Assembly (NCBI GenBank): GCA_002453475.1
Contig: DKGY01000088.1
Coordinates: 1-18,548, forward strand
Length of the DNA: 18,548 bases
Reading direction: 5' to 3'
DNA from: Clostridium sp. UBA6758
GTDB lineage: Bacteria > Bacillota > Clostridia > Clostridiales > Clostridiaceae
The position numbers and the translations under genes were made by a program. Under the pieces are notes generated by a model that ran no database searches, was not told where the DNA came from, and saw only the letters and a program-made list of their open reading frames with translations. Shown here in pieces: positions 1 to 6,455 of this stretch (within the stretch, counting starts at the first letter, position 1; each line of letters opens with the position of its first letter).

Positions 1-86
1 AGCTAAGAACTCTATTTATGTCCATAATTTATTTCTAAAACTAACTTTGTATGAATATTAATTCTAATTATTAAATTTTTGTACTA

Positions 87-518
87 CTACTCTAAACTTT
101 GTAATAAATTATCTAAATTGCGTTTAAGTTCCTTTGCTTCATCATTAGATATATTTAATTTGCAAAATACTTCTCCTGGCACATCTAAAATCTCACCTTT
201 TAGCTTTAATCCAGCTCCTGTTAATTCTATTATGACTACTCTATCATCATTTACATCTCTATGTGTTGTAATTAACCCCATATATTCTAGTTTTTTTAAT
301 AATGGAGTTAAAGTACCAGAGTCTAAATGTAGTCTTTTCCCAATGTCCTTAACTGTCATCTTTTCTTCTTCCCACAGCACTAACATAGCTAGGTATTGTG
401 TATAAGTAAGATTATGCTTATCAAGAATAGACTTATACAACTTTATTACCTCTCTAGATGCTGCATATAAAGAAAAACATATTTGATTTTCTAGTTTAAT
501 ACATTCACAATTCTTCAT
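87..518 (-). CDS. ohrR: OhrR-like MarR-family organic peroxide sensor/repressor
   Basis: Predicted 143-residue winged-helix repressor of the OhrR branch of MarR proteins, which release DNA when a reactive cysteine is oxidised by organic hydroperoxides. The stretch KLENQICF followed by LYAASRE and YTQYLAMLVLWE matches my memory of Bacillus subtilis OhrR closely, and Cys14 is in the place of its sensing Cys15. Cys4 and Cys6 are extra. The winged helix follows, with the LDSGTLTPLLKKLE recognition region and the DDRVV wing. I chose the ATG at 518 because GGAG (526-529) lies at good distance; the in-frame GTG at 536 is upstream of that site. It lies behind trxA and the thioredoxin reductase on the same strand but has its own promoter. 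No ohr peroxidase gene is in the window, so targets may include the neighbouring thioredoxin genes (inference). No clear terminator is seen in 1-86. Confidence 0.88.
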   Translation of the reverse strand: MKNCECIKLENQICFSLYAASREVIKLYKSILDKHNLTYTQYLAMLVLWEEEKMTVKDIGKRLHLDSGTLTPLLKKLEYMGLITTHRDVNDDRVVIIELTGAGLKLKGEILDVPGEVFCKLNISNDEAKELKRNLDNLLQSLE

Positions 519-585
519 ATAAATTCTCCATTTCACAGAATGACTTATTAAAACTAATTTTTAACAAATCATATTGTTTGAGATT

Positions 586-614
586 ATTTTACAATTTTAA
601 AATTTATATGTCAA
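586..614 (-). promoter_or_regulatory. Consensus promoter of ohrR with palindrome in the spacer
   Basis: On the minus strand TTGACA (609-614) and TAAAAT (586-591) are separated by exactly 17 bases. The spacer holds a perfect 12-bp palindrome AATTTTAAAATT at 593-604. A dimeric repressor bound there would block RNA polymerase, so autoregulation by OhrR is a reasonable inference. The palindrome is only A/T and could arise by chance in this AT-rich DNA. Confidence 0.6.
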
Positions 615-668
615 TACAACAAATAATTTGAATAACATTATAAATAATTCATACAAATATCTCTTCCT

Positions 669-1532
669 TTATTTTTCCTTTGAATCTACATAGGAAACTG
701 CTGATAATGCAGCCACATTTCCTTCTCCTGCAGACTTTATATATTGATAAGGTCTGCCTACTATATCTCCTGCTGCAAAGCAACCTTTTAGGTTCGTTTG
801 CATTTGTCTGTCAACTTCTACATGATTGTCTACAATTTTTAATCCTGGAACTAATTGACCTGGAGATATACTATCTCTTAGTATAAATAAACCGTCAGTA
901 GTAATTTCTTTATTCTTTAAAACTACCTTTTCTACTTTATCTTCACCAGTTATTTCCATAGGTGTATCATTTACTACTTCTATAGATGCATGAACATTTA
1001 CAAACTCTTTATACATAGGAATGTAATATACCTTTGATGCTAAAGTAGCAATAAAGTTTGCCTCTTCCTCTTCTTTTTTACTATATGCAATTATTGTAAC
1101 TACTTTGTTTTTATAAAGCGGTGCATCACAGGTAGCACAATATCCAACCCCCTTACCTAAAAGTTTTTCTTCTCCAGGGAACAGCTTACCGTATTGAATT
1201 CCTGTAGCTAATATTACTGAAGTTGCTTCATACATTTTATCATTTACCATTAAAGCAAAGTAATCTCCCATAGCATATATATTATTTATTTTTTCTTCTG
1301 TTATTTTTATATCCATAGCTCTTAAGTGATTACTAAACGCTTCTTGAATTTCATTACCACTTTTACCATAGAAACCTAGATAATTATTAATTTCATGAGC
1401 CTTTACTAATTTATTTGAAAGTTCATTACTGCCAAATATCACAAAACTCTTATTTCTTATTTTTGCATTTAAAGCTGCTGATATTCCTGCTGGGCCACTA
1501 CCAACTATTGCAATATCATATCTTTCACTCAT
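669..1532 (-). CDS. Thioredoxin reductase-like flavoprotein lacking NADPH motifs (probable ferredoxin-dependent type)
   Basis: 287-residue flavoprotein that should reduce the thioredoxin encoded just upstream. FAD site GSGPAG at residues 11-16, redox pair CATC (Cys132, Cys135) in GYCATCDAPLYKNK, and the second FAD motif CFAAGD near 251-256 are intact. The central domain is abnormal: where NADPH-dependent TrxB has a glycine-rich GGGxSAxEEA loop this protein has AYSKKEEEEA (149-158), and the HRR-type phosphate-binding arginines are replaced by YIPMYK (170-175). This is the pattern known for clostridial ferredoxin-dependent flavin thioredoxin reductases (FFTR). Reduction by ferredoxin is therefore inferred from the family; flavoprotein and disulfide chemistry are read directly. 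The ATG at 1532 has GGAGG at 1541-1545; the TTG at 1547 overlaps that site and is rejected. It follows trxA with only a hairpin between. Confidence 0.9.
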   Translation of the reverse strand: MSERYDIAIVGSGPAGISAALNAKIRNKSFVIFGSNELSNKLVKAHEINNYLGFYGKSGNEIQEAFSNHLRAMDIKITEEKINNIYAMGDYFALMVNDKMYEATSVILATGIQYGKLFPGEEKLLGKGVGYCATCDAPLYKNKVVTIIAYSKKEEEEANFIATLASKVYYIPMYKEFVNVHASIEVVNDTPMEITGEDKVEKVVLKNKEITTDGLFILRDSISPGQLVPGLKIVDNHVEVDRQMQTNLKGCFAAGDIVGRPYQYIKSAGEGNVAALSAVSYVDSKEK

Positions 1533-1558
1533 AGCTCTATCCTCCAAATTTGCAGATT

Positions 1559-1588
1559 AAAAATATAGGAGTAATCTCCTATATTTTT
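1559..1588 (-). terminator. 13-bp perfect hairpin between trxA and the reductase (terminator or attenuator)
   Basis: Bases 1559-1571 pair perfectly with 1576-1588 around a TAAT loop, and the minus-strand arm ends in TTTTT. It begins two bases after the trxA stop codon and ends 14 bases before the Shine-Dalgarno site of the reductase. It has the shape of an intrinsic terminator. As no separate promoter is evident for the reductase, it more likely reduces read-through from trxA than ends it fully, or protects the trxA 3' end. Confidence 0.7.
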
Positions 1589-1589
1589 A

Positions 1590-1901
1590 TTATAGATAAG
1601 CTTCTACAATTTCTTTTATTCTTTCTTTTGGTATAAACCCTACTGTAGTATTTACATTGTTTCCATCTTTAAATACTATTATTGTAGGAATTGATGCTAC
1701 ACTATATTTCATCGCTATATCAGGACATTGGTCTACATCAACCTTAATAAATTTAACTTTACCTTCCATCTCAGTTGATAATTCTTCAAATATTGGGGCT
1801 AACATTTTACAAGGTCCACACCATGTTGCGAAAAAGTCTACTACTACAACACCATCTTTTATTTCATTATTAAATTCAGCTGAATTAACTATCTTTGCCA
1901 T
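1590..1901 (-). CDS. trxA: Thioredoxin
   Basis: 103-residue classical thioredoxin, a cytoplasmic dithiol carrier. The active site WCGPC is at residues 27-31 in the FFATWCGPCKMLAP context, the cis-proline is in VASIPTIIVFKDG, and the length is that of the family. The ATG at 1901 is preceded by GGAGG at optimal distance; the longer frame starting upstream near 1922 runs through this site and is not used. It is the first gene of a trxA-reductase pair, so the thiol carrier is made with its own reductase. Regulation may act through the inverted repeat in its leader. Confidence 0.97.
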   Translation of the reverse strand: MAKIVNSAEFNNEIKDGVVVVDFFATWCGPCKMLAPIFEELSTEMEGKVKFIKVDVDQCPDIAMKYSVASIPTIIVFKDGNNVNTTVGFIPKERIKEIVEAYL

Positions 1902-1944
1902 TTTTATTCCTCCTAAAATCAATTTACTTAGATATTATTTATAT

Positions 1945-1970
1945 AAATTAAATTTTGTTCAATTTAATTT
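1945..1970 (-). promoter_or_regulatory. 10-bp inverted repeat in the trxA leader
   Basis: AAATTAAATT (1945-1954) and its exact reverse complement (1961-1970) are separated by six bases. They start just downstream of the predicted trxA -10 element, where a repressor site or a 5' RNA stem would sit. The factor is unknown. Composition is nearly all A/T, so chance is possible. Confidence 0.35.
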
Positions 1971-1979
1971 GTTAATATC

Positions 1980-2008
1980 AATTTACATGTTTATAAATCA
2001 AATGTCAA
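1980..2008 (-). promoter_or_regulatory. Probable trxA promoter
   Basis: On the minus strand TTGACA (2003-2008) is followed after 17 bases by TAAATT (1980-1985, four of six consensus positions). The predicted start lies about 70 bases before the trxA ATG. The -35 box is perfect and the -10 is weak, which would suit a regulated promoter. Confidence 0.5.
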
Positions 2009-2256
2009 GTAATTTAAAAAAATTATTTTTATTATAATTATATAATGAAATCTTATTTTTTAGATTTAATAATAGTAAACCCTTTTAACTTATTATTTCA
2101 TACTTCAATAGGTTTTATTTATTTTAATGTTATTTTCTATTATGAAGTTTTTAACACTTAATAAAAATATATCTCATTTTTATAAAATATAATTATCTTA
2201 AAATGAACTACTATCATTAAAATTTTTTTATAATGTTTACCATATCACTAATAGTC
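2009..2256. other. AT-rich intergenic tail with no recognisable gene
   Basis: This is the upstream part of the 355-base gap between trxA and the nucleoside transporter (1902-2256). It is very A/T-rich. I see no GC-stabilised terminator hairpin behind the transporter, no RNA gene and no convincing small coding region. Confidence 0.6.
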
Positions 2257-3471
2257 TTATAATCCTATTAAAAGTCCTGCAATAGTTGCACTTAAAAGAT
2301 TTGCTAAAGTACCTGCAACTACAGCTTTTAATCCTAACTTTGCAACTTCATGCTTTCTCTTTGGTGCCATTCCTCCAATTCCACCGATTAAAATAGCAAT
2401 TGAGGATATATTTGCAAATCCACATAATGAAAAAGTCATTATGGCTGCAGTTTTTTGTGAAAGTTCACCTATTATGGGTCCTAATTTACTAAAGGCAACA
2501 AATTCATTTAAAATTATCTTTTGTCCTAGAAGAGACCCAGCTGTTAAAGCCTCATTCCAAGGAACTCCTATAATTGCAACTACTGGTGAGAATATGTATC
2601 CAAGTATCATTTCTAAACTTAATCCCTCTATCCCCGCAAGTCCACCAATAAATCCTATTATTCCATTTACTAAAGCTATAAGAGAAATAAATGCAAGTAA
2701 CATGGCACCTATGTTTAGCGCTAAACCTAACCCTTCTGATGCTCCCTTCGCTGCTGCATCTACCACGTTAACTGAATCATCTTTTCCTAATTCAATTTTA
2801 TCTTCTAAGGCTTTTGCATCACTTTCTGGAAATATCATTTTCGCCATTATAAGTCCTGCTGGAGCAGCCATAAAGCTTGCTGAGATAAGATATTCTAGTG
2901 GAATCCCCATAAGTGAATATCCAACCAAAACAGAACCTGAAACTGAAGCTACACCTCCAACCATTACAGTAAAGAGTTCTGATGTAGATAGTTTATTGAT
3001 ATATGGTTTTATTAAAAGAGGTGATTCTGTTTGTGATAAAAATATATTTGCAGCTGCTGACAAAGTTTCAAGCTTAGAAGTTCCTAAAAGTTTTGCTAAA
3101 GCTCCACCTATTATCTTTACAACAAATTGCATTATTCCAAAGTAGTACAATACAGAAACTAAAGATGAAATAAATATAATAACGGTCAATACTTGAAAAG
3201 CAAAAACCATTCCTCCATTAGTAGGTATAGCTGCTCCAAATAAAAAATTTATTCCTTCATTTGCATACCCGATAATTGACGTTGCCATTGTCGCTATCTT
3301 CTGTAAAACTTTTTTTCCAACAGCTGACTTTAAAACTATAACTGCAAAGCCCAATTGAATTAAAAATCCTATAATAATAGTTCTCCAGTTTATTTTCTTC
3401 TTATTATTTGATAGTAAGAATGCCACTATAAAAATAAATATAATACCTATAATGCTATTTAATATGCTCAT
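2257..3471 (-). CDS. nupC: Concentrative nucleoside transporter (NupC/CNT family)
   Basis: 404-residue polytopic membrane protein predicted to import nucleosides with a cation. Family features seen: the N-terminal hydrophobic helices, a [19 protein letters not shown] segment (around 170-190), [21 protein letters not shown] (around 310-330), and the C-terminal [22 protein letters not shown] stretch. Length is normal for bacterial CNT proteins. The ATG at 3471 is preceded by GGTGAT. Coupling ion and exact substrate cannot be read with certainty. It is a single-gene unit whose upstream region is unusual: the nearest promoter is a copy of the MarR-operon promoter, leaving a leader of about 140 bases with an unused ribosome site. 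Confidence 0.94.
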   Translation of the reverse strand: MSILNSIIGIIFIFIVAFLLSNNKKKINWRTIIIGFLIQLGFAVIVLKSAVGKKVLQKIATMATSIIGYANEGINFLFGAAIPTNGGMVFAFQVLTVIIFISSLVSVLYYFGIMQFVVKIIGGALAKLLGTSKLETLSAAANIFLSQTESPLLIKPYINKLSTSELFTVMVGGVASVSGSVLVGYSLMGIPLEYLISASFMAAPAGLIMAKMIFPESDAKALEDKIELGKDDSVNVVDAAAKGASEGLGLALNIGAMLLAFISLIALVNGIIGFIGGLAGIEGLSLEMILGYIFSPVVAIIGVPWNEALTAGSLLGQKIILNEFVAFSKLGPIIGELSQKTAAIMTFSLCGFANISSIAILIGGIGGMAPKRKHEVAKLGLKAVVAGTLANLLSATIAGLLIGL

Positions 3472-3564
3472 TGAATCACCTTTATCCTTTGTAATTTTTC
3501 TATTATATTGTTATCTTCAATATAATCTACTATTCATCAGTAAAAATACTTAATAATTAACCTC

Positions 3565-3568
3565 CTAT
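3565..3568 (-). other. Relic ribosome binding site in the nupC leader
   Basis: TAGGAGG on the minus strand matches the ribosome site of the membrane-protein gene in copy B, but the bases after it are TTAATTATTAAG, with no usable start codon at proper distance. It is what is left of the former first gene. Confidence 0.6.
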
Positions 3569-3579
3569 AAAATAAATTA

Positions 3580-3625
3580 AAAATAGTTCGCATTAGAACA
3601 CTCCATTTCCTCCGCAAACTATTTT
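3580..3625 (-). promoter_or_regulatory. 46-nt palindrome upstream of nupC (diverged operator copy)
   Basis: The outer arms AAAATAGTT and AACTATTTT and the adjacent GC step still pair, but the inner bases have drifted compared with copy B. It overlaps the end of the -10 and the start site, as an operator would. On the minus strand it is followed by a T-rich stretch, so it could also act as a terminator for read-through from marR. Confidence 0.6.
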
Positions 3626-3649
3626 ATGTTGAATCATTAAAAATGTCAA
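3621..3649 (-). promoter_or_regulatory. Promoter copy upstream of nupC
   Basis: Minus-strand TTGACA (3644-3649), 17-base spacer, TAAAAT (3621-3626): near-perfect housekeeping promoter, with both boxes and spacing identical to those at 4690-4718. The next intact gene is nupC, about 140 bases downstream of the predicted start. Confidence 0.78.
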
Positions 3650-3671
3650 TTTATCTTATGAGATAATTATT

Positions 3672-3725
3672 TTATTTAATAGATAAAGATATTGAGAATA
3701 CAGTTCCCTGTTTTTCTGATTTTAC
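3672..3725 (-). pseudogene. Remnant of the sensor kinase C-terminus
   Basis: Read on the minus strand, this piece encodes V, then KSEKQGTVFSISLSIK and a stop. The last residues of the intact kinase at 4741-5760 are KSKKQGTIFSIFLPIK and a stop. Thus 12 of 16 residues agree and the stop is in the same place. A one-base loss just before it breaks the frame, and the rest of the kinase is missing. It has no start codon or ribosome site, so it is a fossil and not a small gene. It overlaps the last bases of marR. Confidence 0.92.
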
Positions 3726-4144
3726 TTAATCTTATTTCTTATCTTTAGTAAATAATCTCTCATTTCTAGTACTTCTTCTTCTGTAAAATTTTTAAATATT
3801 TTATCAAAACCTTGATTAATTTGATTTCTAAATTCCTTAGCAAATTCTATCCCTTTATCTGAAAATGTAACATAGGTATTCCTCTTATCGTCTTCATTCT
3901 TAACCTTTTTTACATATCCAGAGCTCTCTAGTCTTGATACTATACCCGAAACAGTTCCCTTTGCTAAGGACATCTCATCACACAATTGAGATATATTAAC
4001 CTTCCCCTTATGTGCAATTAGTTTAATGACCATTATCTGTTGATGGGTAAGTCCACTATCTTTTAGATTCTCACTAACTATACCGATGGTGCTTGCATAT
4101 ATATCTTTTATGAGCATTGATATTTCAAACGAATCATATTTCAT
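3722..4144 (-). CDS. MarR-family transcriptional regulator
   Basis: 140-residue winged-helix repressor with the usual MarR layout: N-terminal dimer helices (1-30), HTH with LTHQQIMVIKLIAHKGKVNIS and LCDEMSLAKGTVSGIVSRLE (about 29-73), the wing around VKNEDDKRNTYV, and C-terminal dimer helices. ATG at 4144, with GGAGAGG upstream. It follows the membrane-protein gene by 17 bases and shares its promoter, where a 46-nt palindrome is a good autoregulatory site (inference). Ligand unknown. Its stop codon is oddly placed: the codons ATT AAG TAA lie in sequence that matches the sensor kinase gene, so the C-terminus was set by the duplication junction. Length is still normal for the family. Confidence 0.93.
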   Translation of the reverse strand: MKYDSFEISMLIKDIYASTIGIVSENLKDSGLTHQQIMVIKLIAHKGKVNISQLCDEMSLAKGTVSGIVSRLESSGYVKKVKNEDDKRNTYVTFSDKGIEFAKEFRNQINQGFDKIFKNFTEEEVLEMRDYLLKIRNKIK

Positions 4145-4161
4145 ATAAACCTCTCCTAAAT

Positions 4162-4626
4162 TTAACTATTATATTTTAGCTTGGTATTTTCGAAATTTAA
4201 TGAATTAATTAAGAAAGACACTCCAGCCATAAATAATGCTCCGCCTAATCCCATATAAAAAGTTCCCACATAAACAGGATTAAAAACTCCGAGATTTCTT
4301 ATAGTTATTCCAAAGAATATCATGAACACCATTATACAATAGCTCTTAAAATCGAAGAATGAGAATACACAATGTTTTTGTAAACTACTATTTATAATTC
4401 TTCTAGTGTGCTTTTTAGACATTTTACTAAATATGAATTTAAAGAATGCGTAAAACACTATGCTAGCAACAATTAAGCTAATAATCCAATTTCCATGATT
4501 TATTTGTACATCTCCTTGACCTAATGTAAATACTCTAAATCCTGCAAATCCCCAAACTAATCCTGCTATTAATAATAAAGTTTTCTTTCCTACCTTTAGA
4601 ATATATTTATCTAAATTTTTCATCAT
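4162..4626 (-). CDS. Small four-helix membrane protein of unknown function
   Basis: 154-residue hydrophobic protein I do not recognise. Four likely membrane helices: TLLLIAGLVWGFAGFRVF, WIISLIVASIVFYAFFKFIF, SYCIMVFMIFFGITI, and VYVGTFYMGLGGALFMAGV, with a basic loop KMSKKHTRRI between the second and third. A start at the tandem ATGATG (4626 or 4623) fits GGAG at 4632-4635. A longer frame from 4662 would begin inside the operator palindrome and is unlikely. It is the first gene of an operon with marR, so it may be the effector of that regulator, for example in transport or envelope stress, but nothing in the sequence proves this. Confidence 0.8.
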   Translation of the reverse strand: MMKNLDKYILKVGKKTLLLIAGLVWGFAGFRVFTLGQGDVQINHGNWIISLIVASIVFYAFFKFIFSKMSKKHTRRIINSSLQKHCVFSFFDFKSYCIMVFMIFFGITIRNLGVFNPVYVGTFYMGLGGALFMAGVSFLINSLNFENTKLKYNS

Positions 4627-4648
4627 ATCATCTCCTATAAAATAAATA

Positions 4649-4694
4649 AAAATAGTTCGCATTAGAACCTTTTAGTTCCTATGCAAACTATTTT
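4649..4694 (-). promoter_or_regulatory. 46-nt palindromic operator of the membrane-protein/marR operon
   Basis: Two 20-base arms (4649-4668 and 4675-4694) pair at 17 of 20 positions around a six-base centre. Each arm also holds a smaller inverted repeat of the type TAGTT-N8-AAC, the size of a site for a MarR dimer, so two dimers could bind. It begins inside the -10 and covers the start site. For transcripts reading through from the kinase it would form a stem followed by TTTTTATTT, so it may double as a terminator. Confidence 0.7.
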
Positions 4695-4718
4695 ATGCTC
4701 ATTTATTAAAAATGTCAA
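4690..4718 (-). promoter_or_regulatory. Promoter of the membrane-protein/marR operon
   Basis: Minus-strand TTGACA (4713-4718), 17-base spacer, TAAAAT (4690-4695). The predicted start near 4683 gives a leader of about 57 bases and lies inside the palindrome, a classic repressed arrangement. Confidence 0.8.
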
Positions 4719-4740
4719 CCAATCTTATAAGATAATTAAT

Positions 4741-5760
4741 TTATTTAATAGGTAAAAATATTGAGAATATAGTTCCCTGTTTTTTTGATTTTACTTTAAT
4801 ATATCCACCTTGTTTTGAAACAATTTTCCTTGCTAAATAAAGTCCTATACCAATCCCTTCAGCATCACCAACATTTTTCCCTCTATAAAACCTACTAAAT
4901 ATTTTAGGTAGTTCTTCTTCACTAATCCCTATACCATTATCCTCGATATCTATCCTTGCAAATATTTCATAACTTTGTATAGAAATATTAATTACTCCAT
5001 TTTCTTTTGTGTACTTTACTGCATTTTCTAGAATATTAAATACACTCTCTATAGTCCAGTTTCTATCATGTAAAATTGTAACCTTATCCTTTTCATTAAG
5101 CTCTAAAATTATATTTTTACATTCTGCCTTTTTACGTATTTGACCTATTGCTAATAATATAGTTTCATTTAAACTTTCATAATCTGGCTTTATCTGAATT
5201 ACTCCAATTTCTAGCCTAGACATTTTAATCATACTTTCTACCAGGAAACTAAGTTCATTTAAAGAAACCATAATTGTTTCTTGAAACTCTCTTCTCTCCT
5301 CTTCTGTCAAATTATCATATTGAAGAAACTCACCATACATCTTTAAATTTGTTAATGGTGTTTTTAATTGATGGGCTATATCAGAAATTAATGACTTTAT
5401 TTCATTCTTGTCATCTTCTATTTGTTTATTTTGAGCTTTTAAAACTCGATTTAACTTAATAGTTTGTGATTGAAGCTTTGAGAAAACCGAATCTTCAACC
5501 ATAGAGAATATTTCTTTGTCCTTCATATCAGCCATTATAGCTAACATATCTGAAAGCTTTATAAGTATTTCTTCCATATAGCTTTTAAATAGTCTTTCAT
5601 ACATATAAAATCCTAAAATAATTATTATTGAAAAAAGAGTTGAGATAATAGTTACGTTAAGATTTTTTACTGCAAAAGCTATGAAGGTAGTAAATACTAA
5701 ACAAATTAATATAATTGATATTTGAATCATATTTTTCATCTTATAAAAATTACTTTTCAT
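4741..5760 (-). CDS. Sensor histidine kinase with short extracytoplasmic loop
   Basis: 339-residue membrane kinase. Two membrane helices (about 11-31 and 37-54) are joined by only about five residues, so it has almost no external sensor domain, as in intramembrane-sensing kinases that take their signal from a partner transporter. Then a linker, the H box SDIAHQLKTPLTNL with phospho-acceptor His130, N box NILENAVKYT (Asn246), G1 DNGIG (274-278), F box IFSRFYRG and G2 GIGIG (302-306). All catalytic motifs are present. It starts three bases after the response regulator stop, so the two are co-translated. The ABC exporter just upstream on the same strand is the likely partner. Its 3' end is duplicated as a fossil at 3672-3725. 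Confidence 0.94.
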   Translation of the reverse strand: MKSNFYKMKNMIQISIILICLVFTTFIAFAVKNLNVTIISTLFSIIIILGFYMYERLFKSYMEEILIKLSDMLAIMADMKDKEIFSMVEDSVFSKLQSQTIKLNRVLKAQNKQIEDDKNEIKSLISDIAHQLKTPLTNLKMYGEFLQYDNLTEEERREFQETIMVSLNELSFLVESMIKMSRLEIGVIQIKPDYESLNETILLAIGQIRKKAECKNIILELNEKDKVTILHDRNWTIESVFNILENAVKYTKENGVINISIQSYEIFARIDIEDNGIGISEEELPKIFSRFYRGKNVGDAEGIGIGLYLARKIVSKQGGYIKVKSKKQGTIFSIFLPIK

Positions 5761-5763
5761 ATG

Positions 5764-6438
5764 CTACTCTCCAAACACATATCCAATACCAAAAACCGTA
5801 ATAATATACCTAGGGTTTTTAGAATCTTTTTCTATTTTCTTGCGTATACGTCTTATATTTACACTTAAAGTATTTTCATCTACAAAATTCCCCTTAACAT
5901 CCCAAAGCTTTTCTAGAAGCATTTCCTTAGTCATCACCTTCCCTTTATTTCTAACAAGTAATTCTAAAAGCTTATATTCAGTACTAGTTAAATTAATTTG
6001 ATTTTTTCCTTCAAAAACAGATTTTCTATCAAAATCTACTTTTAAATCTTTATATTGAAAAATATCTTTAGTATCAACTGATTGCCTTCTCAATATAGCA
6101 TTAACTTTATGTTTTAATATTTCCAAGGAAAATGGTTTTGCTAAATAATCATCACAACCACTTTCAAAACCTTGTAACATATCTTCATCTGTATCATTGG
6201 CAGTAAAAAATACAATAGGAAAATTGACGCTTCCTCTAATATCATCACATAGCTGCAACCCACTCCCATCAGGCAAGTTTATATCTAGCAATAAAAAGTC
6301 AATCTCATTATTTTGAATTAAAGTCTTTCCTTCATCTTTAGTATAAGCTGAAAGTATATTATATCCTTCTTTTCTTAATGCAAAGGTAACACCTTTATTG
6401 AGGATTTTATCATCTTCAATAATCAAAATTGTTGTCAT
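5764..6438 (-). CDS. OmpR-family response regulator
   Basis: 224-residue regulator: receiver domain 1-115 with acidic pocket EDD (8-10), phosphorylated Asp52 in LLLDINLPDGSG, the switch Thr in VFFTAND and Lys101 in AKPFS. The winged-helix DNA-binding domain follows (about 127-224) with LTSTEYKLLELLVRNKGKV and VDENTLSVNIRRIRKKIE. GAGGTG precedes the ATG at 6438. Paired with the kinase at 4741-5760. Its probable target is the ABC operon at 6499-9706, whose upstream region carries repeated TTGTMAGA-like boxes. Confidence 0.95.
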   Translation of the reverse strand: MTTILIIEDDKILNKGVTFALRKEGYNILSAYTKDEGKTLIQNNEIDFLLLDINLPDGSGLQLCDDIRGSVNFPIVFFTANDTDEDMLQGFESGCDDYLAKPFSLEILKHKVNAILRRQSVDTKDIFQYKDLKVDFDRKSVFEGKNQINLTSTEYKLLELLVRNKGKVMTKEMLLEKLWDVKGNFVDENTLSVNIRRIRKKIEKDSKNPRYIITVFGIGYVFGE

Positions 6439-6455
6439 TATATCACCTCTTTTTT

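Larger units (their letters stand above)
3562..3730 (-). repeat. Copy A of a 169-bp repeat (kinase tail plus promoter and operator)
   Basis: Aligns with 4632-4800 at a constant offset of 1070 bases with only small indels. Identical blocks include the 20 bases beginning AAAATAGTTCGC (from 3580), GCAAACTATTTTATG (from 3614) and ATTAAAAATGTCAA. Minus-strand order is kinase 3' end, a near-palindrome TTATCTTATGAGATAA (3651-3666), the -35, the -10, the 46-nt palindrome, then a relic ribosome site. The central part of the palindrome and the kinase codons have diverged most. Confidence 0.93.
4632..4800 (-). repeat. Copy B of the 169-bp repeat (probable source copy)
   Basis: Holds the last 20 codons of the intact sensor kinase, a palindrome ATCTTATAAGAT (4722-4733), the promoter and the operator of the membrane-protein/marR operon, and its working ribosome site. 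Because the kinase is full length here, this is the likely source and 3562-3730 the derivative. Confidence 0.93.

Noticed and set aside
2045..2161. Possible 38-residue plus-strand peptide starting ATGAAATCTTAT
   Set aside because: No Shine-Dalgarno sequence, extremely A/T-rich, and no similarity or context to support it.
2441..3145. Long open frame on the plus strand opposite the nucleoside transporter
   Set aside because: It mirrors the codon pattern of the real minus-strand gene, has no ribosome site and encodes no recognisable domain.
3472..3721. Purine riboswitch before the nucleoside transporter
   Set aside because: The leader holds a duplicated promoter and palindrome, with no conserved purine-aptamer helices or loops that I can see.
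3672..3725. The kinase-tail fragment as a small gene
   Set aside because: No start codon or ribosome site, and a frameshift at its edge; it is best read as a remnant.
4627..4662. Longer N-terminus of the membrane protein starting at 4662
   Set aside because: It would be encoded inside the operator palindrome and has no ribosome site; GGAG points to 4626 or 4623.
3580..4694. Miniature transposon or insertion sequence flanked by the two palindromes
   Set aside because: The repeats are in direct orientation, include part of a known gene and have no transposase, terminal inverted repeats or target duplication; tandem duplication explains them better.
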